NCBI GenBank assembly: GCA_029243025.1
Contig: JAQWSU010000045.1
Span: 124,001 to 188,000, forward strand
Reading direction: 5' to 3'
DNA from: Pirellulaceae bacterium
GTDB lineage: Bacteria; Planctomycetota; Planctomycetia; Pirellulales; Pirellulaceae
Length of the DNA: 64,000 nt
The notes under the pieces are model-generated. The model was not told the origin of the DNA, did no database searches, and worked only from the letters and a program-made list of their open reading frames with translations. Of this stretch, positions 1 to 7,802 are shown in pieces; positions within the stretch are counted from its first letter, which is position 1, and every line of letters starts with the position of its first letter. The position numbers were made by a program, and so were the translations under genes.

Positions 1-51
1 TACGAGCGTTGCATTTCAGCAAGAGCCAAAACAGAGAAGCATTGAATCACT

Positions 52-2799
52 GTGAAATATCGTGACCGCAGACCGTTACGCCCCATGGCCATCGAATTAC
101 TCGAGAATCGAATTCTCCTGGCAGTCGACCATGTCGTCCACATCAGCGTCGATGGCTTAGCATCGCGTTGGCTTGAACCACTCTTGCGTGCAGAAGAACG
201 AAATTCCAGCGGGGACTATTCAACGTTTCTGGAGTTGCAAAACGAAGGTGCATGGACGCTCAATGCGCGCACCGATGCAAATTACACATTGACCTTACCC
301 AACCACAGTTCGATGTTAACGGGGCGACCTGTATTGGAGCACAACAGTCTTCCATTGCAGATTGGACATGCCTGGACGGACAATAATGATCCGCCTGTTG
401 GGCAGACGCTTCACGCCAATCATCCCGATTTAGACTACGTGAGCAGCGTCTTTGACGTAGTCCATGATCAGGGTGGATCCACAGCGTTGTATGCGACCAA
501 GAGCAAATTCTCGCTTTTCGACAGATCTTACAATTCCTCCAATGGAGCTGCAGATACGAATCCCAAAGGTGGCAACAACGGTCGAGACAAAATTGACCGC
601 TATTTTGTATCTGCTGACATTTCTCAGGTCGTCGATCAATTTGCAGCTTCGCTCGGCAGGGAAGAGTTCACCTACAGTTTTTTGCACCTAGCCGGGCCTG
701 ACCGGAAGGGGCACCAATTCGGCTGGGCGTCCCCAGCCTGGAATGAATCTGTCAAAGAATCCGATCGCCAAATTGCTCAAGTGATGAACATGATCAGATC
801 GGATTCAGGACTGCGAGATTCGACCGCGATGATCGTAACTTCGGATCATGGAGGACTTTCCACAGGCCACGCGTCGGCCGCAGAACTTGCGAACTACCAG
901 ATTCCTTTTTATGTCTGGGGAACGGATGTCCAAGCAGGTGCCAATTTATATTCGATTTATTCCTCCACAACATCAGATCCGGGTTTCGGTCAACCAAATT
1001 TTTCGAATGCTCAACAACCGATTCGCAACGGTGACTCAGGGAACTTAGCATTGGAGCTTTTGGGATTGCCACCCATTCCGGGATCGACCCTTCGCAATTT
1101 ACACCCTTGTGCCGTTAACGCGACTTGTGATTTACCTCCCGACCGTTCTCCATCGGAGTCATTCGACTTCGGTGACGCACCGGCACCATTTCCAACTTTA
1201 CAGGAAGAAGCGGGAGCTTTCCACAAGCTAGAACCGGGATTCTTTCTTGGTTCGATGGTAGATGCTGAATCAGATGGGCAGCCAGATCGCCAGGCCCTGG
1301 CTGATGATGATGAAGACGGGATCACTTTCATTTCCGCAATGGTGCCAGGCCAGACAGCTTCCCTTGATGCAGTCGCATCAGAAGCGGGTATTTTGCAGGC
1401 CTGGTTCGACTGGAACGTGGACGGTGACTGGGCCGATTCAGGTGAACAGGTGGTCGCCAACCAACCACTTACGGCCGGCAGCAATCGTTTAACCTTTCAA
1501 GTTCCATCAGCCGTCACATCAACTTCTTTGTTCGCTCGTTTTCGATTTTCACGTCAGCTTGATCTGTCACCTAGCGGTTCTGCTGAGACGGGTGAAGTCG
1601 AAGATTATCAGGTCATCATTCAAACCGAGCCGATGACGATCGGCGAAGTCAGGGCTGGGAACGATTCATTTCAAATGCACAGCGGAACAGCACCCGTCAG
1701 CTTGCCAGTCTTGACCAATGATCAGGGGACGGGTGAACTGACAATCATCAATCTAATCCAATCCGACTTGGGGCAGGCAACCATCGCGAGCAATGGCAGA
1801 AGCATTATCTATGCGCCCGCGGCAAGCTTTCAAGGAAGGGAAACATTGGTCTATCAAGTTCAGGATTCGGGAGGATCAGTTGGACAGGCGAACGTTTTGA
1901 TCCAAGTGAACAGCATGATTTCGCCTCATCCGCATCCGCCCTCCAAAAATGATGGTCCTGAAGTTGCTCTGCGACTGAAAGCGACAAACGAATCTGGCGA
2001 CGCAGTCACCCAGGTGGCTCCTGGTGAACAATTTTGGCTTTCGCTGTTCGTTCAAGATGTTCGTCCCGATGCAAAAGGGGTGGCTCACGCATTCGTTGAC
2101 GTGGTTTTTGATGGCAAGCTGACAGCCAAAGGTCCCCTGGTGGCCGGGCCACTTTATTCGGTGGAGGCAGCGGGCATGCTTGAAATCGGGCAGATTAACG
2201 AGGCCGGAGGCCGACAAGCAAGTGCCCCCGGACCGCAGGAAGCGTTGCTGTTCAAAGTCCCTTTAGCCGTCGATGATTTTGGACTGATAAGATTCAAGAT
2301 CGTAACGGCTGATTCGGCTGACCATGATCTGCGCTTGATCGGCGCTGCTGATGCGACGCCTTTTCGTCACTGGAATGTTTCAACACTGGAGTTGCAAGTG
2401 ATTCAAGACCAGGAGACGGCCTTTGATCCTCGGGACGTTGATCAAAACCAAATCATTACCCCGTTGGATGCTCTGCTCGTCATTAACGATCTCAATCAAC
2501 ATGGAGCCCGCATTTTGGCTGATTCGCCGCAAGCTCCTGCACATCCTGTGGATGTCAACGGAGATGGTGCGATCGCGGCCATCGACGTGCTCTTGATCGT
2601 CAACTGGCTAAATCGTCAGGCTCAACCTCGCGAGATCGCTCGACCGGCGATCGTGGCAGCAATCGCGGCTGATCTACTGTTCGAAACCTGGAGCCAAGAC
2701 GAAGAAGCTCAGACGGTGCTCATACCGTCGCCAGCAAGCGAACAGGCGTTTGCTGCCCCATTCACATCCGATAAATTGAATCGGTCACAAATTTCGTAA
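52..2799 (+). CDS. Secreted type I phosphodiesterase/alkaline phosphatase-like protein with GEVEDY, cohesin-like and dockerin regions
   Basis: 915 aa from a GTG start. Residues 17-24 (LENRILLA) are a variant of the planctomycete LEPR/LLAA N-terminal signature. Residues about 27-360 look like the type I phosphodiesterase/nucleotide pyrophosphatase fold: metal-site Asp in SVDG (D34), nucleophile Thr in TLPNH (T81), then GPDRKGHQFGW and TSDHGG with a later GHAS. The family hydrolyses phosphodi- or monoesters; the substrate here is unknown. Next come a GEVEDY domain (FDFGDAP to GEVEDYQV), a cadherin/VCBS-like stretch beginning NDSF, a cohesin-like beta domain (about 650-780) and two dockerin-like calcium loops (DVDQNQIITPLDALL and DVNGDGAIAAIDVLL). 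It converges on the next gene with a gap of only 24 bases. Domain calls are by motif; surface location is inferred. Confidence 0.85.
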   Translation: MKYRDRRPLRPMAIELLENRILLAVDHVVHISVDGLASRWLEPLLRAEERNSSGDYSTFLELQNEGAWTLNARTDANYTLTLPNHSSMLTGRPVLEHNSLPLQIGHAWTDNNDPPVGQTLHANHPDLDYVSSVFDVVHDQGGSTALYATKSKFSLFDRSYNSSNGAADTNPKGGNNGRDKIDRYFVSADISQVVDQFAASLGREEFTYSFLHLAGPDRKGHQFGWASPAWNESVKESDRQIAQVMNMIRSDSGLRDSTAMIVTSDHGGLSTGHASAAELANYQIPFYVWGTDVQAGANLYSIYSSTTSDPGFGQPNFSNAQQPIRNGDSGNLALELLGLPPIPGSTLRNLHPCAVNATCDLPPDRSPSESFDFGDAPAPFPTLQEEAGAFHKLEPGFFLGSMVDAESDGQPDRQALADDDEDGITFISAMVPGQTASLDAVASEAGILQAWFDWNVDGDWADSGEQVVANQPLTAGSNRLTFQVPSAVTSTSLFARFRFSRQLDLSPSGSAETGEVEDYQVIIQTEPMTIGEVRAGNDSFQMHSGTAPVSLPVLTNDQGTGELTIINLIQSDLGQATIASNGRSIIYAPAASFQGRETLVYQVQDSGGSVGQANVLIQVNSMISPHPHPPSKNDGPEVALRLKATNESGDAVTQVAPGEQFWLSLFVQDVRPDAKGVAHAFVDVVFDGKLTAKGPLVAGPLYSVEAAGMLEIGQINEAGGRQASAPGPQEALLFKVPLAVDDFGLIRFKIVTADSADHDLRLIGAADATPFRHWNVSTLELQVIQDQETAFDPRDVDQNQIITPLDALLVINDLNQHGARILADSPQAPAHPVDVNGDGAIAAIDVLLIVNWLNRQAQPREIARPAIVAAIAADLLFETWSQDEEAQTVLIPSPASEQAFAAPFTSDKLNRSQIS

Positions 2800-2823
2800 G
2801 ATGGGGAGCGTGACCACCGGTGC

Positions 2824-4098
2824 CTATTGCTGCTTCCGTCGAATGTCATAACACATGAGCTTATCTTGCTCACGCAACAGTAACCTGCCATCGTGGACAA
2901 CCGGATGCGCCCAGCTGTTACCCTCTTGAAAATTCGGTTCAAAGGTCCCCTTGAGTCGATAGGCATCCGGTGTTGCCTCGATCAAAGCAACCACACCATT
3001 TTGATAGCGGTAAATCAGGTGACCATCGGCATAAACAATCGCGGCTGATCCACCACCCGGGCCACGTTGATTACCGCCCCAAACCACATCACCGCTTTCC
3101 AATTCCAGGCAGATCGGAAAACCCTGATTGTGCTTATGGCCGGAGAACAGGTGCGTTCCAACCCGAATCATGCCTCCATGGTGATTTTGAAAAGTCGACG
3201 CATCAAGAAAATAAACCTCGTTCGCTGTCATCTGCCCCGCTTCAAGCGTCAATTTCAGCAATGCGGCACCGGTCCCATACCCGGTTGAACAAAAAACAAA
3301 ATCATCCCAGACAATCGGCGTCGGAATATTGGCCACATCATTGGCAATCGCGTTGTATTGCCAAAGCGGCTCCCCATCAACAGCTCGTACGCCAACCAGT
3401 CCGCGTCCTGTCAGCTGGATATACTGTCGGACGCCGGCTGCTTCAGAGATGACGATCGACGAATAACCAGCGCCATCCTTGCCACGGGACGATTCGGCTT
3501 CGGCAGGTTTCGTCGACCAAATAGTTTCGCCCGTCATTTTATCCAGCGCCACCATCAAGGCATCCGGCCCTCCCGGCGTGCAAATCAGCCGATCGCCATC
3601 AATCAACGGAGACTCGCTGTAGCCCCAACCCGACATCATTTTTCCCTCAAAATCGTCGGCAAAGCTTTTTTGCCAAATCACTTTACCTGTTTCCACATTC
3701 GCGCAAATCAAATCCCCTCGCAAACCCACTGCATAGACTCGATCTCCATCAACCGTCGGGGTCCCATTGGAGTGGTCCCCTTCGCCAAAGGAGACAGTCC
3801 ACAATTTTGCTCCATCCTCGACACTCAAAGCAACTAAATCTTCTTGACCGTCAATCGCGCCAAGCGTGAACATTCGACCATCCGAAATCGCTAAGCTCGC
3901 GTAACCTTTGCCAAGACCGTCAACTTGCCAAGAAAGCTCCGGCGCGTTCGCGGTCCAGTCCTTGGTCAATCCTGTCTCATCTGACTTACCGTCGCGCTGT
4001 GGTCCACGCCATTGGTTCCAATCTGCCGAGATTGCCAGGGAAGCCGCCACGCAAATTGTGATCACAAAACTACTGATGGCTAATCGGAATCGAATCAT
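2824..4098 (-). CDS. PQQ-like beta-propeller repeat protein, secreted
   Basis: 424 aa. The N-terminus (MIRFRLAISSFVITICVAASLAISA) is a clear signal peptide. The body starts with WNQWRGPQRDG, typical of planctomycete PQQ-like propellers, and has repeated blades with patterns such as ALSVEDGAKLW, ANVETGKVIW and ALDKMTGETIW. These match the PQQ_2/BamB-like repeat (x-D/N-x-x-T/D-G-x-x-x-W). No methanol-dehydrogenase catalytic residues are evident, so enzymatic activity is unproven and the protein may be a structural or binding propeller in the periplasm. It is a single gene on the minus strand, convergent with the preceding phosphodiesterase-like gene. Confidence 0.85.
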   Translation of the reverse strand: MIRFRLAISSFVITICVAASLAISADWNQWRGPQRDGKSDETGLTKDWTANAPELSWQVDGLGKGYASLAISDGRMFTLGAIDGQEDLVALSVEDGAKLWTVSFGEGDHSNGTPTVDGDRVYAVGLRGDLICANVETGKVIWQKSFADDFEGKMMSGWGYSESPLIDGDRLICTPGGPDALMVALDKMTGETIWSTKPAEAESSRGKDGAGYSSIVISEAAGVRQYIQLTGRGLVGVRAVDGEPLWQYNAIANDVANIPTPIVWDDFVFCSTGYGTGAALLKLTLEAGQMTANEVYFLDASTFQNHHGGMIRVGTHLFSGHKHNQGFPICLELESGDVVWGGNQRGPGGGSAAIVYADGHLIYRYQNGVVALIEATPDAYRLKGTFEPNFQEGNSWAHPVVHDGRLLLREQDKLMCYDIRRKQQ

Positions 4099-4414
4099 AA
4101 TTAACTACCTTCATGGAAACGCAAGCGTTTGTGTTTGAATAGCTTCGCGAACCGCATAAACACCCAGACTAATCGAGTGTTACTGAGCATCGCAAATAGT
4201 CTTGAAAGTCTCCGACGAGCATGGCCACGGCCTACTATTTCGCCCATCTTATCTTTGCGTCACTTTTATCATCGAAACCGAGTCGAAGATCAACCTTAAT
4301 CGAACCCCAATTCCAAATTGCACGTACCGATTTGAAGAAGCCAGTGATGTCATGAGTACATTTAACGCGTGACGTTGTTTTTAGATAGGGGCACTATTCG
4401 GTGAGGTTTCACAA

Positions 4415-4624
4415 ATGGCGTTACTCCGAGTACTAATTCTGCGGCAAAACCAAATCGTGGATCTCCATACCTTCGAAGACCCACGCGAGGAGTTTGTGAG
4501 AGAATTCAACCAGCTAAACCACGACACGACCTACTCGGCTGTCGTCGAAGAAGATCCATCGCAAACATTTAGCGACCGCATGCGAACACCCTGTTCTCAT
4601 CGACGCACCTGCGAAGATGTCTGA
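4415..4624 (+). CDS. Doubtful short hypothetical ORF
   Basis: 69 aa, ATG start with a GAGG nine bases upstream (gtgaggtttcacaa), which is why it is listed. The protein is not recognised, has no signal peptide, membrane segment or known motif, and lies in a region otherwise lacking genes. It may be a chance open frame or a decayed gene. Confidence 0.2.
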   Translation: MALLRVLILRQNQIVDLHTFEDPREEFVREFNQLNHDTTYSAVVEEDPSQTFSDRMRTPCSHRRTCEDV

Positions 4625-4751
4625 TCAGGCTAAATCCTTCAAACTTTTCATTTCAACTTATCAACTTTTTGCGTTCGTTTTTTTTGAGATGATCGCACAC
4701 CTCGAAGTCCGGGTTCCCGGTAAATCGAAAACCCTTTTGAAAGCGCAGGTA

Positions 4752-4825
4752 GCGGGCACTCTGTGTGCCGCCCCAACTGATGATAGGCCTTCTCTGTTTC
4801 TAGGGGCGGTACACAGAGTGCCTGC
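4752..4825. repeat. Large imperfect palindrome (23-bp arms), repeat- or MITE-like
   Basis: Left arm 4752-4774 begins gcgggcactctgtgtgcc and ends in cccc. Right arm 4803-4825 starts ggggcggtacacagagtg. The arms pair at 21 of 23 positions, with a 28-base loop, and weaker complementarity continues outward (cgcagg/ctgcgg). It lies far from any gene end and lacks a T-tract, so a simple terminator is unlikely. A dispersed intergenic palindromic repeat or a structured RNA are the alternatives. Confidence 0.7.
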
Positions 4826-5069
4826 GGCTGCGAGCCGGTGCTTCACTTTTTCCGAAGAGTGAAATATTGTTGCGAACTTAGAGAGGTCCGAATCCTTATA
4901 GAAGTAAATGAGATCGAACAAGGAACACCGACTGGCGTCGCCCTCAAGCTCTGATTGACATACACTGACGCGAGGGCGGCGCTGCGGTATTTAGACAAAG
5001 AGATTTGAAACAGAATCAATCTCTCGGCGAAGCGTTCCACCGATTAATGACACGAGAGTCTTCCAGCAG

Positions 5070-5115
5070 AGCCGTCCCCACGAATTGATTGGCCTACCGT
5101 GAGGTGGGGGCGGCT
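5070..5115. other. Stem-loop just downstream of the repeat-rich gene
   Basis: Arms agccgtccccac (5070-5081) and gtgggggcggct (5104-5115) pair over 12 positions with one G-T, with a 22-base loop. It lies about 25 bases beyond the stop of the minus-strand gene ending at 5140. It has no proper T-tract in either direction, so it may be a 3' processing/stability structure or a weak terminator. Confidence 0.4.
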
Positions 5116-5139
5116 GTGTTTAACCTACTGTTGCTCGAC

Positions 5140-6570
5140 CTAAGCTTCTGGCTCCTGCATACGAACCAGCAGCCATTGTTGGGTTTCACCATTCTCGAAG
5201 TGCAACAAAGCCGGTGCGTCGTCTTGAGTAAGGTTTGAAATTCCGGTTTCCATGATAGGCCAAGCCTTCTTTTCAATTCCCCAAGCGGCTCGTTGCGATT
5301 TCGGATCAACCATGCCCTCAATATTCTGGACACTGTCGGTTGCCGTATTTTGGATGGTACCAGCAATGATCCCTTGTTTACTGACTGCCAATTGCAGGTA
5401 GATCGTTGGATCGGTTCCCGTCGATTCCCCAGCGTTCGTCAATGCAAACACACCCAGCGACATCCATTCAGCGTCGTCAGGCTTCACATCCGGAACACTT
5501 TCTGCCAACGATTGGGCTTGCTGCGCGTATTGTTCGGTAGTGGCAACCACCTGACCATCTTGGTAGACATCGCCGTTTTCATAGTAAACATTGTCACCGT
5601 AGTTGTAATAAACGGGCTGTCCCCAACTCGAAGTCACCCAGCCGGTGACGGCACCCCAAGTCGCCCAGCGCCACCAATTCGTGCCGGGCGCAAAATTCCA
5701 GCGGCAAGGATGGTTGTGCCAGAACTGATTGTTGTACCAGCCTCGATAATGATTCGGATGTCTTTGGGCGTAGTCGCGAACGTCATTGATGTGATCACGA
5801 CGATGCTCCTGCCAAGCTTGCCGATCTTCAACTCGCTCAGGTCGATGTCCGACGCGATCACGATCTTCGGGTCGGACGCGATCACGATCTTCGGGTCGGA
5901 CGCGATCTCCCTCACCAGGGCGAACCCGATCACGATCTTCAGGTCGGACGCGATCTCCCTCGCCAGGGCGAACCCGATCTCCCGCATTGGGACGTTGCCC
6001 CGGTTGTGGCGCTGGACGAGTTGACGGTCGGTTCCCATCGGTCGGACGTTGCTTCAGAAACTCCGCAGCAGCACCACCCGCTGCAGCGCCACCTGCCACA
6101 CCTGCGGCGGGGCGAGTCGACGGCCCAGAACCCTTCAAGTCTAAAAAATTGTTCAAGTCAGATCGGCTAGGCTTATTTCCGGGCCGGTTACCTCCGCCGG
6201 CTGTCGGCCGATTGCCCGTGTTGGGCTGCGGCCGATTGCCCGTGTTGGGAGTTGGCCGATTGCCCGTATTCGGAGTCGGCCGATTGCCCGTATTGGGCTT
6301 TGGGCGATTGCCCGTGTTCGGTGTGGGTCGGCTACTCGTATTGGGTCGGCTGCCGCCCGATGGTCTCGCAGAGGGCTGGCTGCTTGGGCGACTCATCGAA
6401 GGGGAGCGTCCGCCTGACGATCGTGCGCCTCCACCACCGCCACCAGCTCGACCGCCACCGCCACCGCCACCGCCACGACCTCTCGCCTCAACGTTCTCAG
6501 CAACAAGCGCCCCGGCAAGTCCAACACAAAGCAGCGTCACCAACCATTTTTTTTTCGTTACCAATCTCAT
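5140..6570 (-). CDS. Secreted low-complexity repeat protein (Gly-, Asn/Arg/Pro- and Arg/Asp-rich) with conserved C-terminal domain
   Basis: 476 aa. A signal peptide (MRLVTKKKWLVTLLCVGLAGALVAENVEA) is followed by a Gly/Arg-rich tract (about 30-55), an Asn-Arg-Pro-Thr-Pro octapeptide array (NTGNRPTP type), an Arg/Asp-rich array (DRVRPEDR / DRVRPGEG type), then an aromatic segment (HPNHYRGWYNNQFWHNHP) and a more conserved C-terminal region of about 200 residues with WWRWATWGAVTGW and YYNYGDNVYY. Similar planctomycete proteins are often named mu-protocadherin-like, without known function. The start has an AAGG about ten bases upstream. The low-complexity part is encoded by 24-bp nucleotide repeats, so length may vary between strains. 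A cell-surface or matrix role is inferred. Confidence 0.7.
   Translation of the reverse strand: MRLVTKKKWLVTLLCVGLAGALVAENVEARGRGGGGGGGGRAGGGGGGARSSGGRSPSMSRPSSQPSARPSGGSRPNTSSRPTPNTGNRPKPNTGNRPTPNTGNRPTPNTGNRPQPNTGNRPTAGGGNRPGNKPSRSDLNNFLDLKGSGPSTRPAAGVAGGAAAGGAAAEFLKQRPTDGNRPSTRPAPQPGQRPNAGDRVRPGEGDRVRPEDRDRVRPGEGDRVRPEDRDRVRPEDRDRVGHRPERVEDRQAWQEHRRDHINDVRDYAQRHPNHYRGWYNNQFWHNHPCRWNFAPGTNWWRWATWGAVTGWVTSSWGQPVYYNYGDNVYYENGDVYQDGQVVATTEQYAQQAQSLAESVPDVKPDDAEWMSLGVFALTNAGESTGTDPTIYLQLAVSKQGIIAGTIQNTATDSVQNIEGMVDPKSQRAAWGIEKKAWPIMETGISNLTQDDAPALLHFENGETQQWLLVRMQEPEA
5851..5994. repeat. 24-bp tandem repeat array (six units) inside the 5140-6570 gene
   Basis: Units start gacgcgatcacgatcttcgg or variants (gacgcgatctccctcaccag, aacccgatcacgatcttcag). 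Six in-phase 24-bp copies run from 5851 to 5994 and encode Arg/Asp/Pro-rich octapeptides. Two unit types alternate, which suggests unit-pair duplication. Confidence 0.85.
6211..6330. repeat. 24-bp tandem repeat array (five units) inside the 5140-6570 gene
   Basis: Five units each starting attgcccgt, at 6211, 6235, 6259, 6283 and 6307, with a degenerate sixth after 6331. They encode NTGNRP-type octapeptides. The unit length equals that of the second, unrelated array in the same gene. Confidence 0.85.
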
Positions 6571-6639
6571 TGCATCAAAGCCTTCTTTATCTCTCGTGAT
6601 TCTATTTCGGAAGTCCGATTAAGTGATCTTAAATCAAGC

Positions 6640-7539
6640 TCAAGATCCCTTGCGCACGACTTCGATTTCACCCACATTGGGAAGAATATCGCCATCAACC
6701 AACCGATTAATTTTCTGCCAACCGAATCGATTTTCATCGATGGGTCGGAAGACACTGGTTGATGAACCGCGTCGACCGTCAGGGAGCGTCGCAACCGTTT
6801 GCGCAATCCACTTCCCGTCATTTTGCCGCCAATTGCTTTCGGCAAACCCACCATCTGAGTCAAATGTCCATGCGCGAATCTGTTTTTGATTCGGGTCCCA
6901 ACCAATGAATTGCATGCCAGTCAACTCAACAGCACCTTCAATGGTGACAGCAAACGAACGTGTGATAAAATTTCTGTTTCGAGTCCACGAGCATTCGGTC
7001 GTGATTGTTCCGCGTCCCTCGGTATCGGTCCAGTCGCCGATCAACCACTCGAGCGCTTTTAACTCTTCGTAATGCGAGGGCATTAGTTCCGTCGCTTCAT
7101 CCGTCAGCCGATCGATCAACCACTTTCCATTGCGTTTGACGTGGACCGCGCTATAGTCGGATTCGCGGGGAGGTTGATTCGGGAGAACCAGGGCAGCCGC
7201 ACCTTGTTCGAGAGCAACATTAGGTGAGATAAATTGAATTGAGTCGACCGCTACAGCGAGCTTTGCTCCCTTGATTTTTGCAAACTGGCTAGCAAACTCC
7301 TGTTCCAAAGCGTCGCGTCCAACAATGGCGTCGCCAGAGAGACGACTCGTGTAGACGCCCTCGGGCGACCAGTGAGCAGCAATGGATTTTGCATCTGCCT
7401 TGTTAAATGCCTCAGTGTAGGTTGCGATGGCGTTTCGAATCGCTGCCTCGTCCCCACTCGCCTGTTGGGCATTACACGCCTGCGTCAAGCCGCTAACGGC
7501 TCCAATGATTCCAAGACCAACCAGCATCATCTGTTTCAT
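6640..7539 (-). CDS. Secreted SnoaL-like/NTF2-fold (SgcJ/EcaC-type) protein
   Basis: 299 aa when started at 7539, where gagagg lies about ten bases upstream; an earlier ATG at 7566 would add nine residues before the signal peptide. Signal peptide MKQMMLVGLGIIGAVSGLTQACNA. Residues about 25-150 match the SgcJ/EcaC/DUF4440 NTF2-like fold (DEAAIRNAIATYTEAFNKADAKSIAAHWSPEGVY, then GRDALEQEFASQF and VHVKRNGKWLIDRLTDEA). The C-terminal half (about 150-299) is a second beta-rich domain (EWLIGDWTD, GTITTECSWTRN, WDPNQKQIRAWTFDSDGGF) like those of uncharacterised planctomycete homologues. Ligand or reaction are unknown. Confidence 0.8.
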   Translation of the reverse strand: MKQMMLVGLGIIGAVSGLTQACNAQQASGDEAAIRNAIATYTEAFNKADAKSIAAHWSPEGVYTSRLSGDAIVGRDALEQEFASQFAKIKGAKLAVAVDSIQFISPNVALEQGAAALVLPNQPPRESDYSAVHVKRNGKWLIDRLTDEATELMPSHYEELKALEWLIGDWTDTEGRGTITTECSWTRNRNFITRSFAVTIEGAVELTGMQFIGWDPNQKQIRAWTFDSDGGFAESNWRQNDGKWIAQTVATLPDGRRGSSTSVFRPIDENRFGWQKINRLVDGDILPNVGEIEVVRKGS

Positions 7540-7802
7540 CGTCAATTTCCTCTCGAGCATACGCATCCGCGCGTTAAATCAAAACGAAAGCCCCATAATA
7601 CTTCCGCAAAGCAAAACAAACCGGGTTACACAGTCTTGCACTTTTAGCGGGAATTTCCAGCCGGGACTCGACTTCCACGGATGAATTATCCGGGGGGAGA
7701 CAGATGCCTGCCATGTGGCGCAATCGTATCAATTTGAGAGATATTTGCTGATAAGTCCCGAGTTCGTGGCTTCACCGAACGCTGGACCGTAACTTGTCCC
7801 AA

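Larger units (their letters stand above)
4099..5139. other. Long intergenic region, mostly without recognisable genes
   Basis: About 1 kb between the PQQ-like gene and the repeat-rich gene at 5140. It holds one strong inverted repeat (4752-4825), a weaker stem-loop (5070-5115) and one short possible reading frame (4415-4624). No tRNA, rRNA or conserved coding segment was recognised. The left end (about 4100-4300) probably contains the promoter for the minus-strand PQQ-like gene, but no clear -35/-10 pair can be defended. Confidence 0.6.

Noticed and set aside
4843-5040. Minus-strand 65-aa frame in the gene-poor region
   Set aside because: No ribosome site, no recognisable motif, and Ser/Ile/Arg-rich composition typical of chance frames.
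5293-6622. Long plus-strand reading frames opposite the repeat-rich gene
   Set aside because: They mirror the 24-bp repeats and GC-rich composition of the minus-strand gene and lack start signals and known motifs.
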